DNA of 64,000 bases from NCBI GenBank assembly GCA_003999685.1, contig CP021228.1, positions 1,240,001-1,304,000 of the forward strand. The letters are read 5' to 3'. The DNA is from Taiwanofungus camphoratus (taxonomy: Eukaryota > Basidiomycota > Agaricomycetes > Polyporales > Taiwanofungaceae). Each line of letters starts with the position of its first letter. Position 1 is the stretch's first letter. Of the stretch, positions 34,432 to 46,643 are shown one piece after another. The position numbers and the translations under genes were made by a program. The notes beneath the pieces were generated by a model. It was not told the DNA's origin. It searched no databases and saw only the letters and a program-made list of their open reading frames with translations.

Positions 34432-37035
34432 TCATCCAGGCACCCCCTTCCCCTTCTTCCTAGATGATGATTCCATCTCATCCTCCTCCTCCACAGGCTC
34501 CAACTCATTCTTTTTCCTCTTCCAGCTCTCCTCCTTTTGACTGGCACCGTCCCTTTTGGGCACAGGTAGGACATTATTTTCAGCAGACTTGCCAGGCTGC
34601 ATCTGGGGATGCTTCAAAGCTGATCTGGTCAGTCTGGAGCTGTCCCCCATCACCTCAGTGCCTTCTGCCACCACCTCTATGCCTACCCTCATCTCATCAC
34701 ATGCAGGCAGCAGGACATCCTCCACCATGTCCTCACTGAGCACTGAGTTGAGAACATAGTTGGGCAGGTCAGTGGGCTCACCCTCCACTTCATTGGCCAC
34801 CTGGGCCTCTTCCAAGTCCCTGAGCATGAGCCCAATCACCAGCACCATGTTCTGGGTCTTCCCATATCCAGCTTAAAATTGTCCCCCCTGCTGGTGTAAT
34901 AGGGCTTTGAGGACAGCCACTGAGTGAACTTGGAGCCTGTGGCCATATTGCTGTGGACGGCTCTAGTACAGTGGGGGGGGGGTGTACTTCCACTCCCCTC
35001 AGGCCCATTGATGAGACTGATTGCCAGAAACAATAATGTGAGCCTGGGCAAGGAATGTTTAGGCTGCCATGATGAATATGGAAAGAACAACCACACACCA
35101 ATTTGGAGATGGCCTTGATGAAGTTGCAATATGGCATCTGTCAGGACAGACTAAGCAGATAGGTCTGTCTTGCCTCAGGACTGTTTTGGACCATTGCCAG
35201 TGACTTGAACTTGCTCCTGGGTATGGCCAGCACAAGAGTCCTTGATGCACTTCCTTCATCCTCCACATGACCAGCTACTGGCTGTCCTCCACCATGTCCC
35301 AGTGATGGCAATTGGGTATGTTGAGATACAGGTTTACCAGTGGGCTGACCACTGCCTGCCAGTGCTGTACTTGCACCCACCAGCACCATACTTGCACCTG
35401 CCAGCCCTGCATCTGTCCCTGCCACTGCTGCACCTCCTGTGAGTGGTGCTCTACCTCTGCCCACCACTCTGGGTGTTTGTATGTGACCTGACTGACCTGG
35501 TTCACTAGGTCCTGGCTCATTCCCATTCTCTATGTCACTTGGCTCATTGTGATGGCTACTGTCTTTGTCTGATTCAGCTGTACTCTCCTCATCTTGGGTG
35601 TGAGGTGGTGTCACCACCTTCCCCTTGCCCTTGTCCTTGCAGCCTGCCCACTTGGGATGATTGGGCTGAGATGGGACCCTCTTCACCAGCAGCTGAGGTT
35701 CCTTGTCCCTGCCCTTCCATGCCTCGAATTTGAAGGTGTGGTCCACCTCCAGGTCGTCCTGCTGATCAGACCAGAAGTTCAGAAGCCAGTCCACATCTGC
35801 CTGGATCATCTTGGTGCAGTCCTTCAGAGTGATGTCCTCTGGCATGTACACTGCTGAGATGTATTTGTCCTGCTCTGACTGCAACACCCCCCAAGGCACC
35901 TTCACCTCTGGCTTCCCACAGCACTTGACTATAGGACATCCCAGACAATTGGTCAGTCAGCCTGGCAGCTTGGCCACAGGGATGGGGACATACCATAATG
36001 CATCTGCACAAACTGTGCTATCAACTGCTTCTTTTGATTGAGGCTTGCTGCCGAGATGACTTCCTGAGATGAAAGAAGGGGCTCCCCATCCTCTGTGGTG
36101 TCCAGCTCCAGTGCCAGCTCCATATTCCTCTTCCTCTTCTTTGGCTCCTCCTCCCCATCAACCTCTTGCTCCAGTGCTGTCCTGGTGTCAATGGCTACCA
36201 GGATGGTGAACAACATGGGCTCTGGCACTCACCAAACTGGGTGTTTGCATATCTCTTGAACAACCTCAGATACTCCTCTAAGTTCCAGTTCACCACCTTG
36301 TCCTCCACCTTGTCCCCACCATCCAACTGGTCATTGAAATCAAAACTGGGGCTTGGAGGTGAGAGAGGAGAGGATGATTGGGGACTGCACACTCACTCTG
36401 TGGTGTAGATCTTGGCATTCTTTCCCCTGTACGCGCCCAGCACATACACCCTCATGCCCATCATCTTGAAGACATACTGGGCAAACTCCTTGACTGCCTT
36501 CTCCCCATGCTTCTCCACCCTGGCCATCTGGACATCTGCTGGAGCTCCCTCTGTGTTCCATATCTCAGCTTCCCTCACATAGGCAGTCTTCTGCTCTTCT
36601 GACACAGCAGCACACAACTGTGCTTTCACGGTCTGGTAATGGATGATCCACTGAGGGCTGCCTGGTTTGGCACCCTCAGTCGGAATGGCCATCCTGTGCA
36701 TCAGTTCCTCCTTGCAATGGGTCACCACCACACTCCTCCAGGTGTATGATGATTTGGGATCAAACTCTTTCCTCTCTGCCTTTTTCTCCTGCTTGTTCCT
36801 GGCATACTTCTTCAATGCCTGCATGGAGATGATCATGAGCACATCCTCTGTCATGTAGAGCAGAACCTCTCACCTCTTTCTCCTCATCTGTCAGCTTCCT
36901 GTTCTCCAATTCCTCCAGATCCTCGTACACATCCTGCAAGAACTGCGCTCGGGCTGCTCTGTCTGCCTGGTTCCACTCAGGGAACAGAGCATTGATGGCA
37001 TCCTTGTGAGTCTGAGGGATAGAGTTCCCAGGCAT
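34432..37035 (-). CDS. KDZ cargo gene 3: conserved mushroom hypothetical protein
   Basis: Minus-strand multi-exon gene starting MPGNSIPQTHK at 37035. Exon 2 (to 36393) has WRSVVVTHCKEEL, EAEIWNTEGAPADVQ and MMGMRVYVLGAYRG, a pattern I know from large families of mushroom hypothetical proteins that begin with a WN-x-PP-x-Q block. Then come a small exon with NWNLEEYLRLFKRYANTQ (about 36.2-36.35 kb), a Lys/Arg-rich nuclear-signal region KKRKRN (about 36.13 kb), a block with DVDWLLNFWSDQQDDLEVD (about 35.75 kb), low-complexity Ala/Gly and Ser/Asp stretches, and a C-terminal part ending near 34432 with two basic clusters. It is divergent from the transposase at 37254 with about 220 bp between starts, suggesting a shared promoter. 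Function unknown. Confidence 0.55.
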
Positions 37036-37253
37036 GGCTTAAGTGAGTGAGCAGCAGAGCAGTGAGGCAAGGCAGATCCCTAGTTTGATGCACTTCAGCT
37101 GTTGTACACTTTTGCTAAAGTCACTCCAACCCAATGGGTCACACCTGTTGTCACACAAATGTGCACTCACATGCATCTGCACTCAAGCTTCACAACACAT
37201 ATTTGAGTGCATTTCCTGTGTTTCTGCTCTTCACCACAAAACAGGTGAACCTG
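37036..37253. promoter_or_regulatory. Divergent promoter region, cargo gene 3 / KDZ transposase
   Basis: The 218 bp between the start codons of cargo gene 3 (minus) and the transposase (plus). No defined TATA box is seen. Divergence itself is the only evidence. Confidence 0.35.
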
Positions 37254-38129
37254 ATGGGAAAAAGAAAAAGAAGATTGAGCTCCCCCATCATCCAGGAGGC
37301 CAAATGGAAGCAGAAAAAGACTTCCAGAGGCATGATTTCTCAGTTGGTGCAGATCAAAGATAAGCCTGGCTCATCCTTGTCCAGCACTCCTACCAGAAGC
37401 ACCCCTCTCCAAACTCCAAGAACAAGCAGGCATGCCAATGCAGGATATGATCTACCTGTCTATGAGGATCATATTTCTCAGCCTGTGTTTCCATCCACTC
37501 AGGTGGGCATCGTCTGAGCCAATGGGACTGGAATGGCATCACAGCTCACATTTTTCATACAGTCTCAACCTGATCTCATGAGGGAGTGGCTAGAGAGCAA
37601 AGAGCATTATTTAAATAGACTGTACATGTATGAGGGTGCCCCCCACCACACAGAACCCTCTCCATGATCACACTCTTCTTCCAGTCATTCTTGCATCTGG
37701 TGCAGCATGAAGGGGGCGCTCTGGCGCTGTCTGGACTGCCTGGCCAAACCCATGTTTTGTATGGAGTGCTGCAAACTGGAACATGCCAGGCTACTATTCC
37801 ACAGGATCCAGAAATGGACCCATAACACCTTCTTCACCCTGGCTTGATTGTGGGATGTGGGAGCATGTATCCAGCTTGGCCACAAGGGGAGTGCCTGCCT
37901 TATGACCCTGGATGGACAGGATGGGATGTTCTCTGATGAGGAAGAGGCTGAGGATGACTGGGTATTGGAAGAGGGTGCCAGATGACATTCCAGTCTTCAC
38001 AAACCCAGAGCCAGATGATGTGCTGGGTGAGTGGTGCCCTCAGGGATGTGCTCAAGGACAGGATCTTGTGTGTGCTCATTCCAAGCTCAGATAATTGGAA
38101 ATTACCACAAAATGATACCAACAGTGCTG

Positions 38130-38345
38130 TCAGGAATGAACACAGTACTGTCAGGAATAGTCACAGCACCAGCAGCAATGGTTGTGGTGCTGGCAGCAAT
38201 GGTTGCAGTGCTGACAGCAATGGTTGCAGCACTGACAGGAATAGTCATGGCACTGTTGGCTATGGGTGCAGTGCTGGCAGTGATAAGTGTGGTGCCATCG
38301 GTATGGTCTTGGTGCCACCAGTAAAGATAGCAGTGCCATCAGTGA
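38130..38345. repeat. GCAGCAATGGTTG minisatellite in KDZ transposase
   Basis: About eight imperfect units of 24-27 bp (ACTGTCAGGAATAGTCACAG, GCTGGCAGCAATGGTTG) interrupt the transposase coding region between its Cys cluster and the catalytic core. It may sit in an intron or be a later expansion. It shares the GCTGGCA/CACTG core with the other arrays of the element. Confidence 0.65.
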
Positions 38346-39739
38346 GACACAGGGCATACCTCATGCAACATTGGGACTGCCTTCAGAGTATTGACAGGCA
38401 TCATGCCCTTGTGGCATTTGACACCAGAAGCATCCATCAAATGATGGTCATGGTCAATACCTCTGGCATTCACCAACTTCCCATTCACTGGTGTGGGTGT
38501 GTGAATGCCCCCAGTCATGAAGACCAGCTGCTGGACATGGGCCTCTACTCTGCCAGCCACAGGCACATCAAAACTTGTTTCACTTTCAAGGTCCTTGATG
38601 ACTTCCTGCTGGAGAACCTCAAATGCAAGACCTCCACCCTCAACTTCTACAGCCAGCTCAGAAGGGTGACCAATCCCATTCTCTCTCAAGCCGTGCTGGT
38701 GAGTGATTCCGTGGCCACCCATCAGGAGGTTGCCAATGCTCATGGGGTACCCCATCATCAAGGACCGGTATCAGCAATTCCTCAGGGTCACCAGACAGTG
38801 GTCTCATCTCAAGGACCTCATGTGACATGGGTTTGGATACCCATCCAGACAGCAGCCTGGAGATGGTGACCTTTCCTTTTTCTGTGCTGCCTGCCCACAA
38901 CCTGGAGTCAATTTGGACCCAGATTGGAAGGAACATTCTGACCAGTAAGTGATCTGAGCCCAGTCTGGCTGTGCCCGGTCTGACCATGTCCAGATTGGTG
39001 TACACCCGAGGGTTTATGATGGATGGCAACTTCTCTGTGGAGCATCTCAAGATGAGGAGGCCCAAGAATGATGTGGAGATCACCGATGGCACCAGCTTCT
39101 TTGTGGCCGATGGCAGGTACAAGGCCCATCTCCAGGTCACCAAGGAGCTCAAGGGGGTAGGTTCCCATCTCACTGGTCCCCATGCCATGATCCCATGTGT
39201 CTTTCTTCCCATTGCACAGTCAGGCACCTGTCACAACCACAAGGCCATCAATCTGGCCAATGCTGACTGGCACAAGCTGGAGTTAGTGTTGCTGCAACTT
39301 CAGCTCAAAGCTGGCTGATAGCTGCAAGTTGAGCCATGACTTTCAGCAACTCAGCTTGATGCAGCTATGCCAATAGCCGGCTCTGCCTGTGCTGACTAAA
39401 GTTGTAGCTGTGACTTTGCAGTCAACCATAGCCGGTAGAGCTGAGATCACATGATGACACCTTACACACTCACTGTCCAGTGTCCCCTGACAACCACTCC
39501 CACTGCCAGAGGAGCTCAACAGCAAGTTCCCATTCATGCTTACAACACCACATGACTTCTACCTGCTCCACCATGAGCCATCCATGCTTGTTGAGATGTT
39601 CCACCACTTTGGCCTGTGCCTCAATGTCTGTGTGCCACTCATCATGCAGGGCATGAAGCTGCTCTACATGATGCTCTCTGACATCTCCTTCAGCATTGAC
39701 CCTGGCCTCCCCATTCACCATGTGCACACACTCCAGCTC

Positions 39740-41035
39740 AGCTGCACATGTGAGCCTGATGCAGGTGGACCTCCATGAGGTGAATGTGCACAAGAGCATT
39801 CAGCTTGTCAAGTGTGGTGAGTGGGACTGGCAGTGAGGACAAAAAGATATACAGCTTCTGCGGCCTTACCATCAATGTATGTTCTACTCACTACTTACTA
39901 AGACCCCCACATGCTCACCCACACCACTGCCCACAGCTCAAGTTCAAGTCTGGCTCCCTCACCCAGTACCTCAGCATCAGCCACACAGACTGCCTCCCCT
40001 CCACCAGCACCATCAACAACATTGAGGCCACTCTCTGCAGCTTTATTTCCACCAGTGCATCCTCTGCCTGTGCATGGCCCATGTTGCTGACACCATGTGC
40101 CACATGCAGACTACTACACAGATGAGGTGGCATTTCTTGCATGCATCAAGGTGAATGTGCTCACGTTCACCCTGATTGGCATGTGCATCTTCGTGTACAC
40201 CCACCCTGCCAGCACACTCAGCCACAAGGGCAAGCACATCACCATCCCCCAGGTGCTCTCCCCCAAGAATGAGGAGACAGTTGACTTTGAGGTCTACCAT
40301 GCACGTCCCCCACTCAGAGTGCAGGGCATGGATGGCAGATGCTGACCCACCCCACAGAGCACATGGGTGACACCTGGGTTCTGTGAGTACCACTGGCACA
40401 TGCAGCTGTTCATTCTGCTATACATTGAGGCCAGCTCATATATCCACAAGGATGAGGAGACATGGGAGTTTGTCATCCTGTGTGTGTGCACTTTCTTGCT
40501 CTGTCTGCGACCAGTGCACACTGACATGTTGTTGTGTTTGCTCCTGCTGCTGTTCCATGCAGCCACTATTCCTGGTTGGCCATTATCACCCACCACCTGA
40601 TGCCTGCACATCTCAACTGGGCATTGCACACCAGGCCCACAGATACAAAAAATGCAAGCACCAGAGCAATCCGAGCATCACAACATATCACTTTGTTGGG
40701 TACACAACACTGTTCCTGTTCTACTGCTTCCTGGAGAAGGTGTGCATGTGCATTAGATGAGCCGCCTCCCCATTTGCACACATGATGCCAATGTCCAGGC
40801 TGATGCACCTTTCCTCTGCTCCCCTTCACACAGCCAATTTGTGATCCTGCCACCATATCAGCAGGAGGGGCATGGGTCAGCAGTGTACCAGCATGTGCTC
40901 AGGGTGGCACACATCACAGAGCTAATGGTTGAGGACCCCGCAGAGGCATTCAAGAACCTGTGTGACTGCAACAACCTGAAGATGCTCCTGGCCAACGAGC
41001 ACTTCATGTGCAAGGCCCTTGGTGAGGGGAGGTGC
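39740..41035 (+). pseudogene. HAT1: HAT1 (type B histone acetyltransferase) copy inside the hAT
   Basis: Successive exons match the HAT1 order: DKKIYSFCGLTIN, a GT-AG intron at 39877..39936, LKFKSGSLTQYLSISHTD with TINNIEATLCSFI, then VDFEVYHA, FCEYHWHMQLFILLYIEASS, YHFVGYTTLFLFYC, and after an intron ending at 40833 the acetyl-CoA site SQFVILPPYQQEGHGSAVY and ELMVEDPAEAFKNLCDCNNL. HAT1 acetylates new histone H4. Family members have RDRND where this copy has CDCNN: Arg codons lost a CpG. In-frame stops are present, and the usual C-terminal region is not found after 41035. Introns are retained, so capture was at DNA level. Confidence 0.85.
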
Positions 41036-41082
41036 AGTGCGGTCAGTGAGAGGATGAATTTCTCAGAGCAAATCCCCACCCC

Positions 41083-42260
41083 ATGTACATGTGCCTGCAC
41101 AAGTACTACTGCATCAACCTGCAGCTCCTCATGCTTTCCAGCAGTGAGCTGGATGAGTTTGACAACAGGATATGCAACGCATGGTTCCCCACAATCCAGT
41201 GCCCACCCCCTGGCACTTGCATCCATGTGGGCAGCTTTGCATCCATGTCTACATCAGCTCCAGACTTGCTGCAGCAGATCTCAGTGGCTGCATTCTGGGA
41301 GATGGCAGCGTGGCACAGTGCTGCAAACTTGCTGTCACCATCCTTGGCAGACCTGGCACACAAGGGCACATCCCTCTTCAGCCAGTCCACATGCACATCC
41401 TCACCTGTACCTCACCTGCCCACCCATGTGCCCCCACATAGAACTGGGCACCATCATGTGGTGGCATCAATGCACTCAATGTCTTCTGAGCCAGACTCAG
41501 ACTCAGACTCAGACTTGGACTTGGACTCAGACTCTGAAGACTCGGCAGGTCATCAACATCAGGCCTGAGGTACAATGGCACAATCACACTGTGGTCTGCT
41601 GCAAAGGCACGCTTGGAGCTTGGGCACCATGCATGCTCATTGCTGTCCACATCACCTGCATTGCTCACCTTCACAACTGTGCCTGTGTTGCCCACCCTGC
41701 TGGTGTCACCCACATCAGCATCACCTCCTGTACTGCCATCACCAACTGCCTTGCAGAAGCTGAATGGTCACTTTCTCTCAATGCTGGACACTGATGCACT
41801 CACAGACAAGGGCGTCAAGGTTCTCTTGGACCCCACACTGATTGTGCCCATGCCAATCCACAAGTGCTCACCCCTGCTTGCATTCAGCATCACTTCATGC
41901 CCTGTGTCGCACATGCAGTCTGCCAGTGCACAGGGGCACTCACCACAATAGCATCAGCACCAGCTGCAGACACAACAGCAGCAGCAACAACAACCACAAC
42001 AACCACAACAGCAAATGCAGCAGTCCATCATGCACATTATCAGCTCCCCTCCCCAGCCCCTGCCCTCACCACCAACTCTGCCCCCCATGACTGCATGGGC
42101 AGGCAGGCAGCCACTCATCTCTGATGGTGGCATGCCTCCCTTGAAGGGTTCCACAGGCAACAGGCTCCTCATGGGCACCATGGGGAACCCTATGACACCA
42201 AGCAGCCCACCTGTGCCTGCACTGCACGCTGTGCACCACCACTCTGTGACAGTGAGCTAG
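41083..42260 (+). pseudogene. Second gene-like cargo of the hAT, unidentified, Gln-rich
   Basis: Plus-strand coding-like sequence with a Ser/Asp run (SDSDSDSDLDLDSDSEDS near 41490-41545), a block ALQKLNGHFLSMLDTDALTD near 41750-41810, a poly-Gln tract near 41955-42020 and a Pro-rich end with GMPPLKGSTGNRLLMGTMGN near 42125-42190. No family recognised. Features suit a transcription regulator, but this is a guess. Several frames are used, so it is probably an exon series or decayed. Confidence 0.4.
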
Positions 42261-44875
42261 GCATCAGATGCCCCGTGTGAGGACCAACTACAGATGCTTT
42301 GCCCATTCATGTGGCTGCTCAGATGTATGGGCAGCCCTGCACACCAGACCAACATGGGCCTGGGCTCAGGCTTGGGATCTGGATTGGGTGCAACATTGTC
42401 CTCTGCATCATCACTGTCACTCATGGTGCCTGTGCAGCCAGCACTGAAGACTCTCATGAGGCCATGCCAGCAGTCCAGTACAGTTGTGTCACCTGGTGCT
42501 GATGTCAGCTTGGGCCAGGGAGCTGGAAGTGGGACAGGTGCAGACACTGGGTGCACTGCTGAAGCCATTCACAGGTGGTACATTGTAGATCATTATATCT
42601 ATATACATCAATATAACTAAATACATTAGAGGTTGTTTAGTCACCATGCATTGACTAGAGTTGACTATAAGTTGCAGCTTATAGCCAGCTGATCACTAGT
42701 CATGACAAGCCAAGTCATGGTCGAGTTGCAGTATGCAAAAGTCACAGCTATTGTAGTCGGTTTGTGACTAGCCAAGCCATGGCAACACTAGCTGGAGTTC
42801 ACTGGGATTGGAGCCACTGCCTGTCCTTGGCATGGCTGCTTTGTGCCACACTCCATCATGGACTTTTAAAAGGGGGAGAGACAAATGAACATGGACTACT
42901 CCCTGTCCAATGCCATTAGATACAACACAAAGGACATTGACAGGATGCTCCTGCTTTATGACATCAACTGCCAGTATGGTCAGTATCTGCTGAAGCAGTT
43001 CCAGCAAAATCCCTATCTTCAGATGCCCAAAGGTCTGAAAATTGTCAAGGGCATCAGCCTGTTCCATGTGCATGGGCACCAGGATGCCTGCTTCATTTGA
43101 TACTCACCCAGCTTCATCCCTGGTGCCAGCCTGGTGGATGGGGAGATCCTCAAGACCCTTTGGTCTTCCCTGAACAAGGTGTCTGGCAGCACCAGAGGCA
43201 TGGCTACCTCTCACCAGAAGGAGGTTCTTAACCAGCACATGAATGACTCCAACTGGAAGAAGATCATCAACACTGGTATGATGGTCCTGTCCCGGCGATG
43301 AGTGGATTCGACTGACCCAGGGCATCCCACACAGTGTCTTCCTTGCAGAGGAAGTACAAGAACATCAAGCCCATACTGACAGACATCAAAAGGTCATATC
43401 AGGCCATGGAGGCCAGCATCGATCCCACTTTGCTGGTCCAGTGGAAACAGCAGATGAGAAAGGCTCAACAACACAGGCTGAAGGATGAAAAAGGCATGGA
43501 CATCTTTGACATGGAGCTCAGGAAAGGTAAGTGCATTGGCATGCAGCCAGAACCATCCCTTTTCAACATCAGCCTTCATTCTTCAGCACCAAGCCAAGCC
43601 AACATCCAACTGAGGCTGGCCAAGAAGGAGCCCCACCTGGGTTTGTCCCAAGAGGCTGTTGGATGGTTGACTCAGGGCCTGAAGGTTCAGGAGACACAGT
43701 GAGTGGCCCTGTGCATCATGACATTTTCATCCTCTCATGATGAGCACAGAATCTCATTGGCTGCTGAGGTCAGATCCATGGGCCAGAATTTGACCACCCA
43801 GCAGAAGATCCAGTTGATGGAGAAAAGGAAGAAGCTGCAAATGAGGATCAACAGCTTTGAGTCCCAAAGATCAAGGTACATGGCCGGCCTGATGGATGAC
43901 AATGGGGAGGAGTGGGAAGATGAGGTTTTACCATCAGACAAGGATCTGGGCCAGGAGTGGGATGTCACTGAGATGGACAATCCCTTTGAGGTGCCAAGTT
44001 CTCAAGGGGTCAACCCTGAGGTGAAGGCTGAATACTCATCCCTCTCCCTTCCATCCACCACCAGAGTGGACAGGTGCCACCAGGCAGGCCTACAAGTGCT
44101 TCTGCAACAGGAGATGGATCTCAGGGAAGGTCAGGCCAACAATGCCCTTCATCAGATCTGGATTGCCATCAGGCAAAAGTCATTCTTGTTCCACACCAAG
44201 GTGTGCAATGCCAAGTCCCAGCAGAGGAAGACCAGGGCATGGCAGGATGTCAACACCATAGACAAAACCCTGCAGCATCATGCCAGGGTGTACAGCAAGA
44301 CCCAGAAGGCTCTGGTGCTTCTTGAGGCCCCAGCAGACCTCCTGGCCAAGTATCAGGTTCTGCACAGAGAGCACCTGAAGGTGAGCACTGCAGTGGCAGA
44401 TCCCAATGAAAGGGGAGAAAGGGGGGCATCTCTTCCATGGTTCTGGACCATGGATATTCAAGGGGAAAGCGACACAGACTCATATATGCAGGAGTACCAT
44501 CACCCCTTGGACTGTGTCTCATGAATGGCTGATGTTGAGGGTGACAGTTTATAAGGTGAATTGGTTTAGGGCAAAGTCCAGGTATGACAGGGTGGTGGAA
44601 GAAGAGAAGCAGCTGAGGTATGAGATGAGGTTTGCTGCCCACTACTTTGCCCACCAGAGCAAGATGTGGGTGAGGCTCATGCAGGAATCCACAGACAGGG
44701 ACCAGATGGGTCATAGGGCATATGATGCTCAACAGGCATTCTTGTACTTGGCATTGGCAAGAGATGCAGAGAGGCTATGTCAATGGGTAGAGAAAGTAGC
44801 CCATGTATTGTAGGATGTTTGTATACATGCATGACCACAGCCTATGTCAACATCACATAAATACCATGGAGTGAC

Positions 44876-45115
44876 TCTTGGGCTGCTGGCACCACTACTC
44901 CACTTGCTGGCACTGCAACTTCACCTGCTGGTACTGCTACTTCACCCACCAGTACCACAACTGCACCCACCGGCACTGCAACTTCACCAGCTGGCCTGGT
45001 CACCTTTTCTGCTGATGCTGCACCTTTCACTGCTGGCACTGTTACTTTGACTGCCAGAACTGCATCTTGGACTGCTGGCACTGCTACTTTGACTGCACTG
45101 CAACTTTGACTGCTG
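44876..45115. repeat. GCTGGCACTGCTACTTC minisatellite
   Basis: About nine imperfect units of 24-27 bp with core GCTGGCACTGC between the KDZ transposase stop and the accessory gene. Copy A keeps only the last few units (8100..8215), because of the deletion there. Confidence 0.7.
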
Positions 45116-45210
45116 AGACCATTACTGTGACATCTGCACAACAGTTCAAGCTTTCAGGAAGAAAATTGATATCATTTTGTGTACAAGCTACAGATAAATT
45201 CACATGACAA

Positions 45211-46268
45211 CTACAGAAGCACAGGCTCCTTCTCCAGGTCCCATATCTTGGCAATGATGTCAATCTTCCTGAGCATATTGACCCTCACCCCAATCTCATA
45301 CTCCAGCTGCTGATTCACATGCAGCATGTGGGCCTGCACTCCCTCCAAGTACTTCACAATGGACCTATCCATCTGGGCAGGCAACTTCTCTGCCAACTCC
45401 TCCAGATTGGGCCCCTCATATGCTGGAACAGCCAAGACAGCAGGATGTTGCTGCTCCTCCACATGGGCTCTCCATTCATTGATCTGTGTGGTCTGGTTCA
45501 AGATGGAAGGGGACAAGAGGTGTTTAGAGAGTACTCACCTTTCTCTTCATGCCCCTCACATTAGCCTCAGCATCCATCTTGCACTTGAGGGCAAACACCA
45601 TCTCTTGCCTCAGATACCTGTCATTGCCCTGAAAGATCTGCTGGACAGACTGCAAGAGATCCAGGATCTCTGGAGGACAGGGAGGAGGGGCATCACCCAT
45701 CTGGGCCTTTCACCAGTTGCCCATCCTGATGGCATGATCTTGGGAGATGCTGGGACCTGGGGCACTGCACAACTTGAGGTTGGGATGTGACCTGGATTTC
45801 TCAACAGCAGGGTGCTGGAGATCCTCTGATGGGGTCTGGATCTCAGTGGGCCCTGTGTCCACCACACTCTCAGACTCCCTGGGCAGTGGTGAAGCCAGCT
45901 GGGCCTATAGAGGATCATGAACTGCAGGCAATGAAAGAGTTCAGGATGACACTCACCTGATGGAGAAACTCCTGCATATCACTCTTCACCAAGTCCTCAA
46001 GGCTGGGAGGGATGTGAAGATCCAAGCCTGCAATGGCCCTCAGGCCAATGGTCATGGCAGCCTGGAGCTGCAACAGGGGATGTGAATGTGTGAGTCCTTC
46101 AGACAATGGCACCAAGGGTCCATCATGTACTCACCACTCCCTTGGCCATGACCTCTGCACCTCTGCATCCTCAAGGAAGGTGTTGGCCCTCATGATCACC
46201 AGATGGACAGGGAGGATCAGATGTGCCTCCATAGAGTCAAGCAGGGAAATGGTAGCAGCAGAGGCCAT
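45211..46268 (-). CDS. KDZ-associated accessory protein (copy B), unknown function
   Basis: Minus-strand gene parallel to 8308..9263. Start MASAATISLL at 46268; second exon at about 45958-46068 (AMTIGLRAIAGLDLHIPPSL), a Ser/Pro/Glu-rich exon at about 45640-45906 longer than in copy A, a short exon near 45535-45605 and the last at 45211-45501. The final 101 residues (45211..45516) are identical to copy A although surrounding DNA differs by several percent. The extra part of the middle exon holds one in-frame stop or an unrecognised intron. No domain recognised. Confidence 0.55.
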
Positions 46269-46501
46269 TGAGGTCACAGAGGTATTATGGACAGGGAGGT
46301 GAATGGGATGGAGGTGGGAAGGCTGATATCAGATGCATCATCTGAACCTTAAAGGTCACATGACATGCCGCTGATGGACTAAAGATCAGCACCTCTACCC
46401 ATGGGCATGGTAATTACAGATGCTGAGCAAGTCACAAAATTTCACATTCATGAGGTCTATCAAACTCATTGATGGATTGCAGCACTGGCAGCAAGAGGTG
46501 C

Positions 46502-46643
46502 ACCAGTGGAGACAGGTGCAGTGCTGGTGGGCAGAGGTGAAAGAAGGAGGTATGGCACCATCAGGTCAGGTCCAGCACCAGTTGGCAGAGAAATGGTGCC
46601 ATTGGGCAGATGTCTGATGCTGTCAGGGTTGGTGTGGCACCGG
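46502..46643. repeat. GCACCA/GGCAGAGG minisatellite, left part (copy B)
   Basis: Continuation of the copy A array at 9470..9860. Here it is split by R2; the right part is at 48283..48650. Confidence 0.65.

Larger units (their letters stand above)
39284..42790. mobile_element. Non-autonomous hAT (3.5 kb) carrying gene fragments
   Basis: Begins TAGTGTTGCTGCAAC and ends CATGGCAACACTA. A perfect 8 bp target duplication GCTGGAGT flanks it (39276..39283 and 42791..42798). The flanking transposase reading (HKLE before; FTGIGA, CFVPHS after) continues across the site. Subterminal repeats of about 190 bp at each end share AGCTGCAAG/CAGCTATAGCC motifs. No hAT transposase (no BED finger, no dimerisation domain) is inside; it carries a HAT1 copy and a second gene-like stretch, which makes it a Pack-type element. 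It belongs to the same TIR family as the 385 bp MITEs and the fragment at 7461. Confidence 0.92.
37254..44813 (+). pseudogene. KDZ transposase (copy B), decayed and split by a hAT
   Basis: Start MGKRKRRLSSPIIQEAKW at 37254; introns at about 37502-37544 and 37629-37683. A Cys-rich zinc-binding cluster (CIWC, CLDC, CMEC, HARLLFHRI) at 37.69-37.79 kb is typical of KDZ proteins (CxC type). The core shows CFTFKVLDDFLLENL (38.58 kb), FVADGRYKAHL (39.1 kb), CHNHKAINLANA, then after the hAT the catalytic region: RMLLLYDINCQY (D), LFHVHGHQDACF and LVDGEILKTLW (D/E). The helical C-terminus ends at 44813. In-frame TGA codons at 37845 and 43098 stand where CGA Arg is expected, a frame slip lies near 37975, and the 3.5 kb hAT splits it at 39284. 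Not expected to encode active transposase. Confidence 0.85.

Noticed and set aside
39470-39799. Minus ORF of 109 codons at the hAT left end
   Set aside because: Helical and open, but no family match. It overlaps the HAT1 5' region on the other strand, and I could not decide that it is coding.
40757-41794. 345-codon plus-strand ORF taken as one protein
   Set aside because: Only its part near 40833-41035 is HAT1 coding; the start is intronic and the rest runs through unrelated cargo sequence.
42600-42790. Separate MITE at the right end of the 3.5 kb hAT
   Set aside because: It shares subterminal motifs with 39284-39480, but the perfect GCTGGAGT duplication shows both are the two ends of one element.
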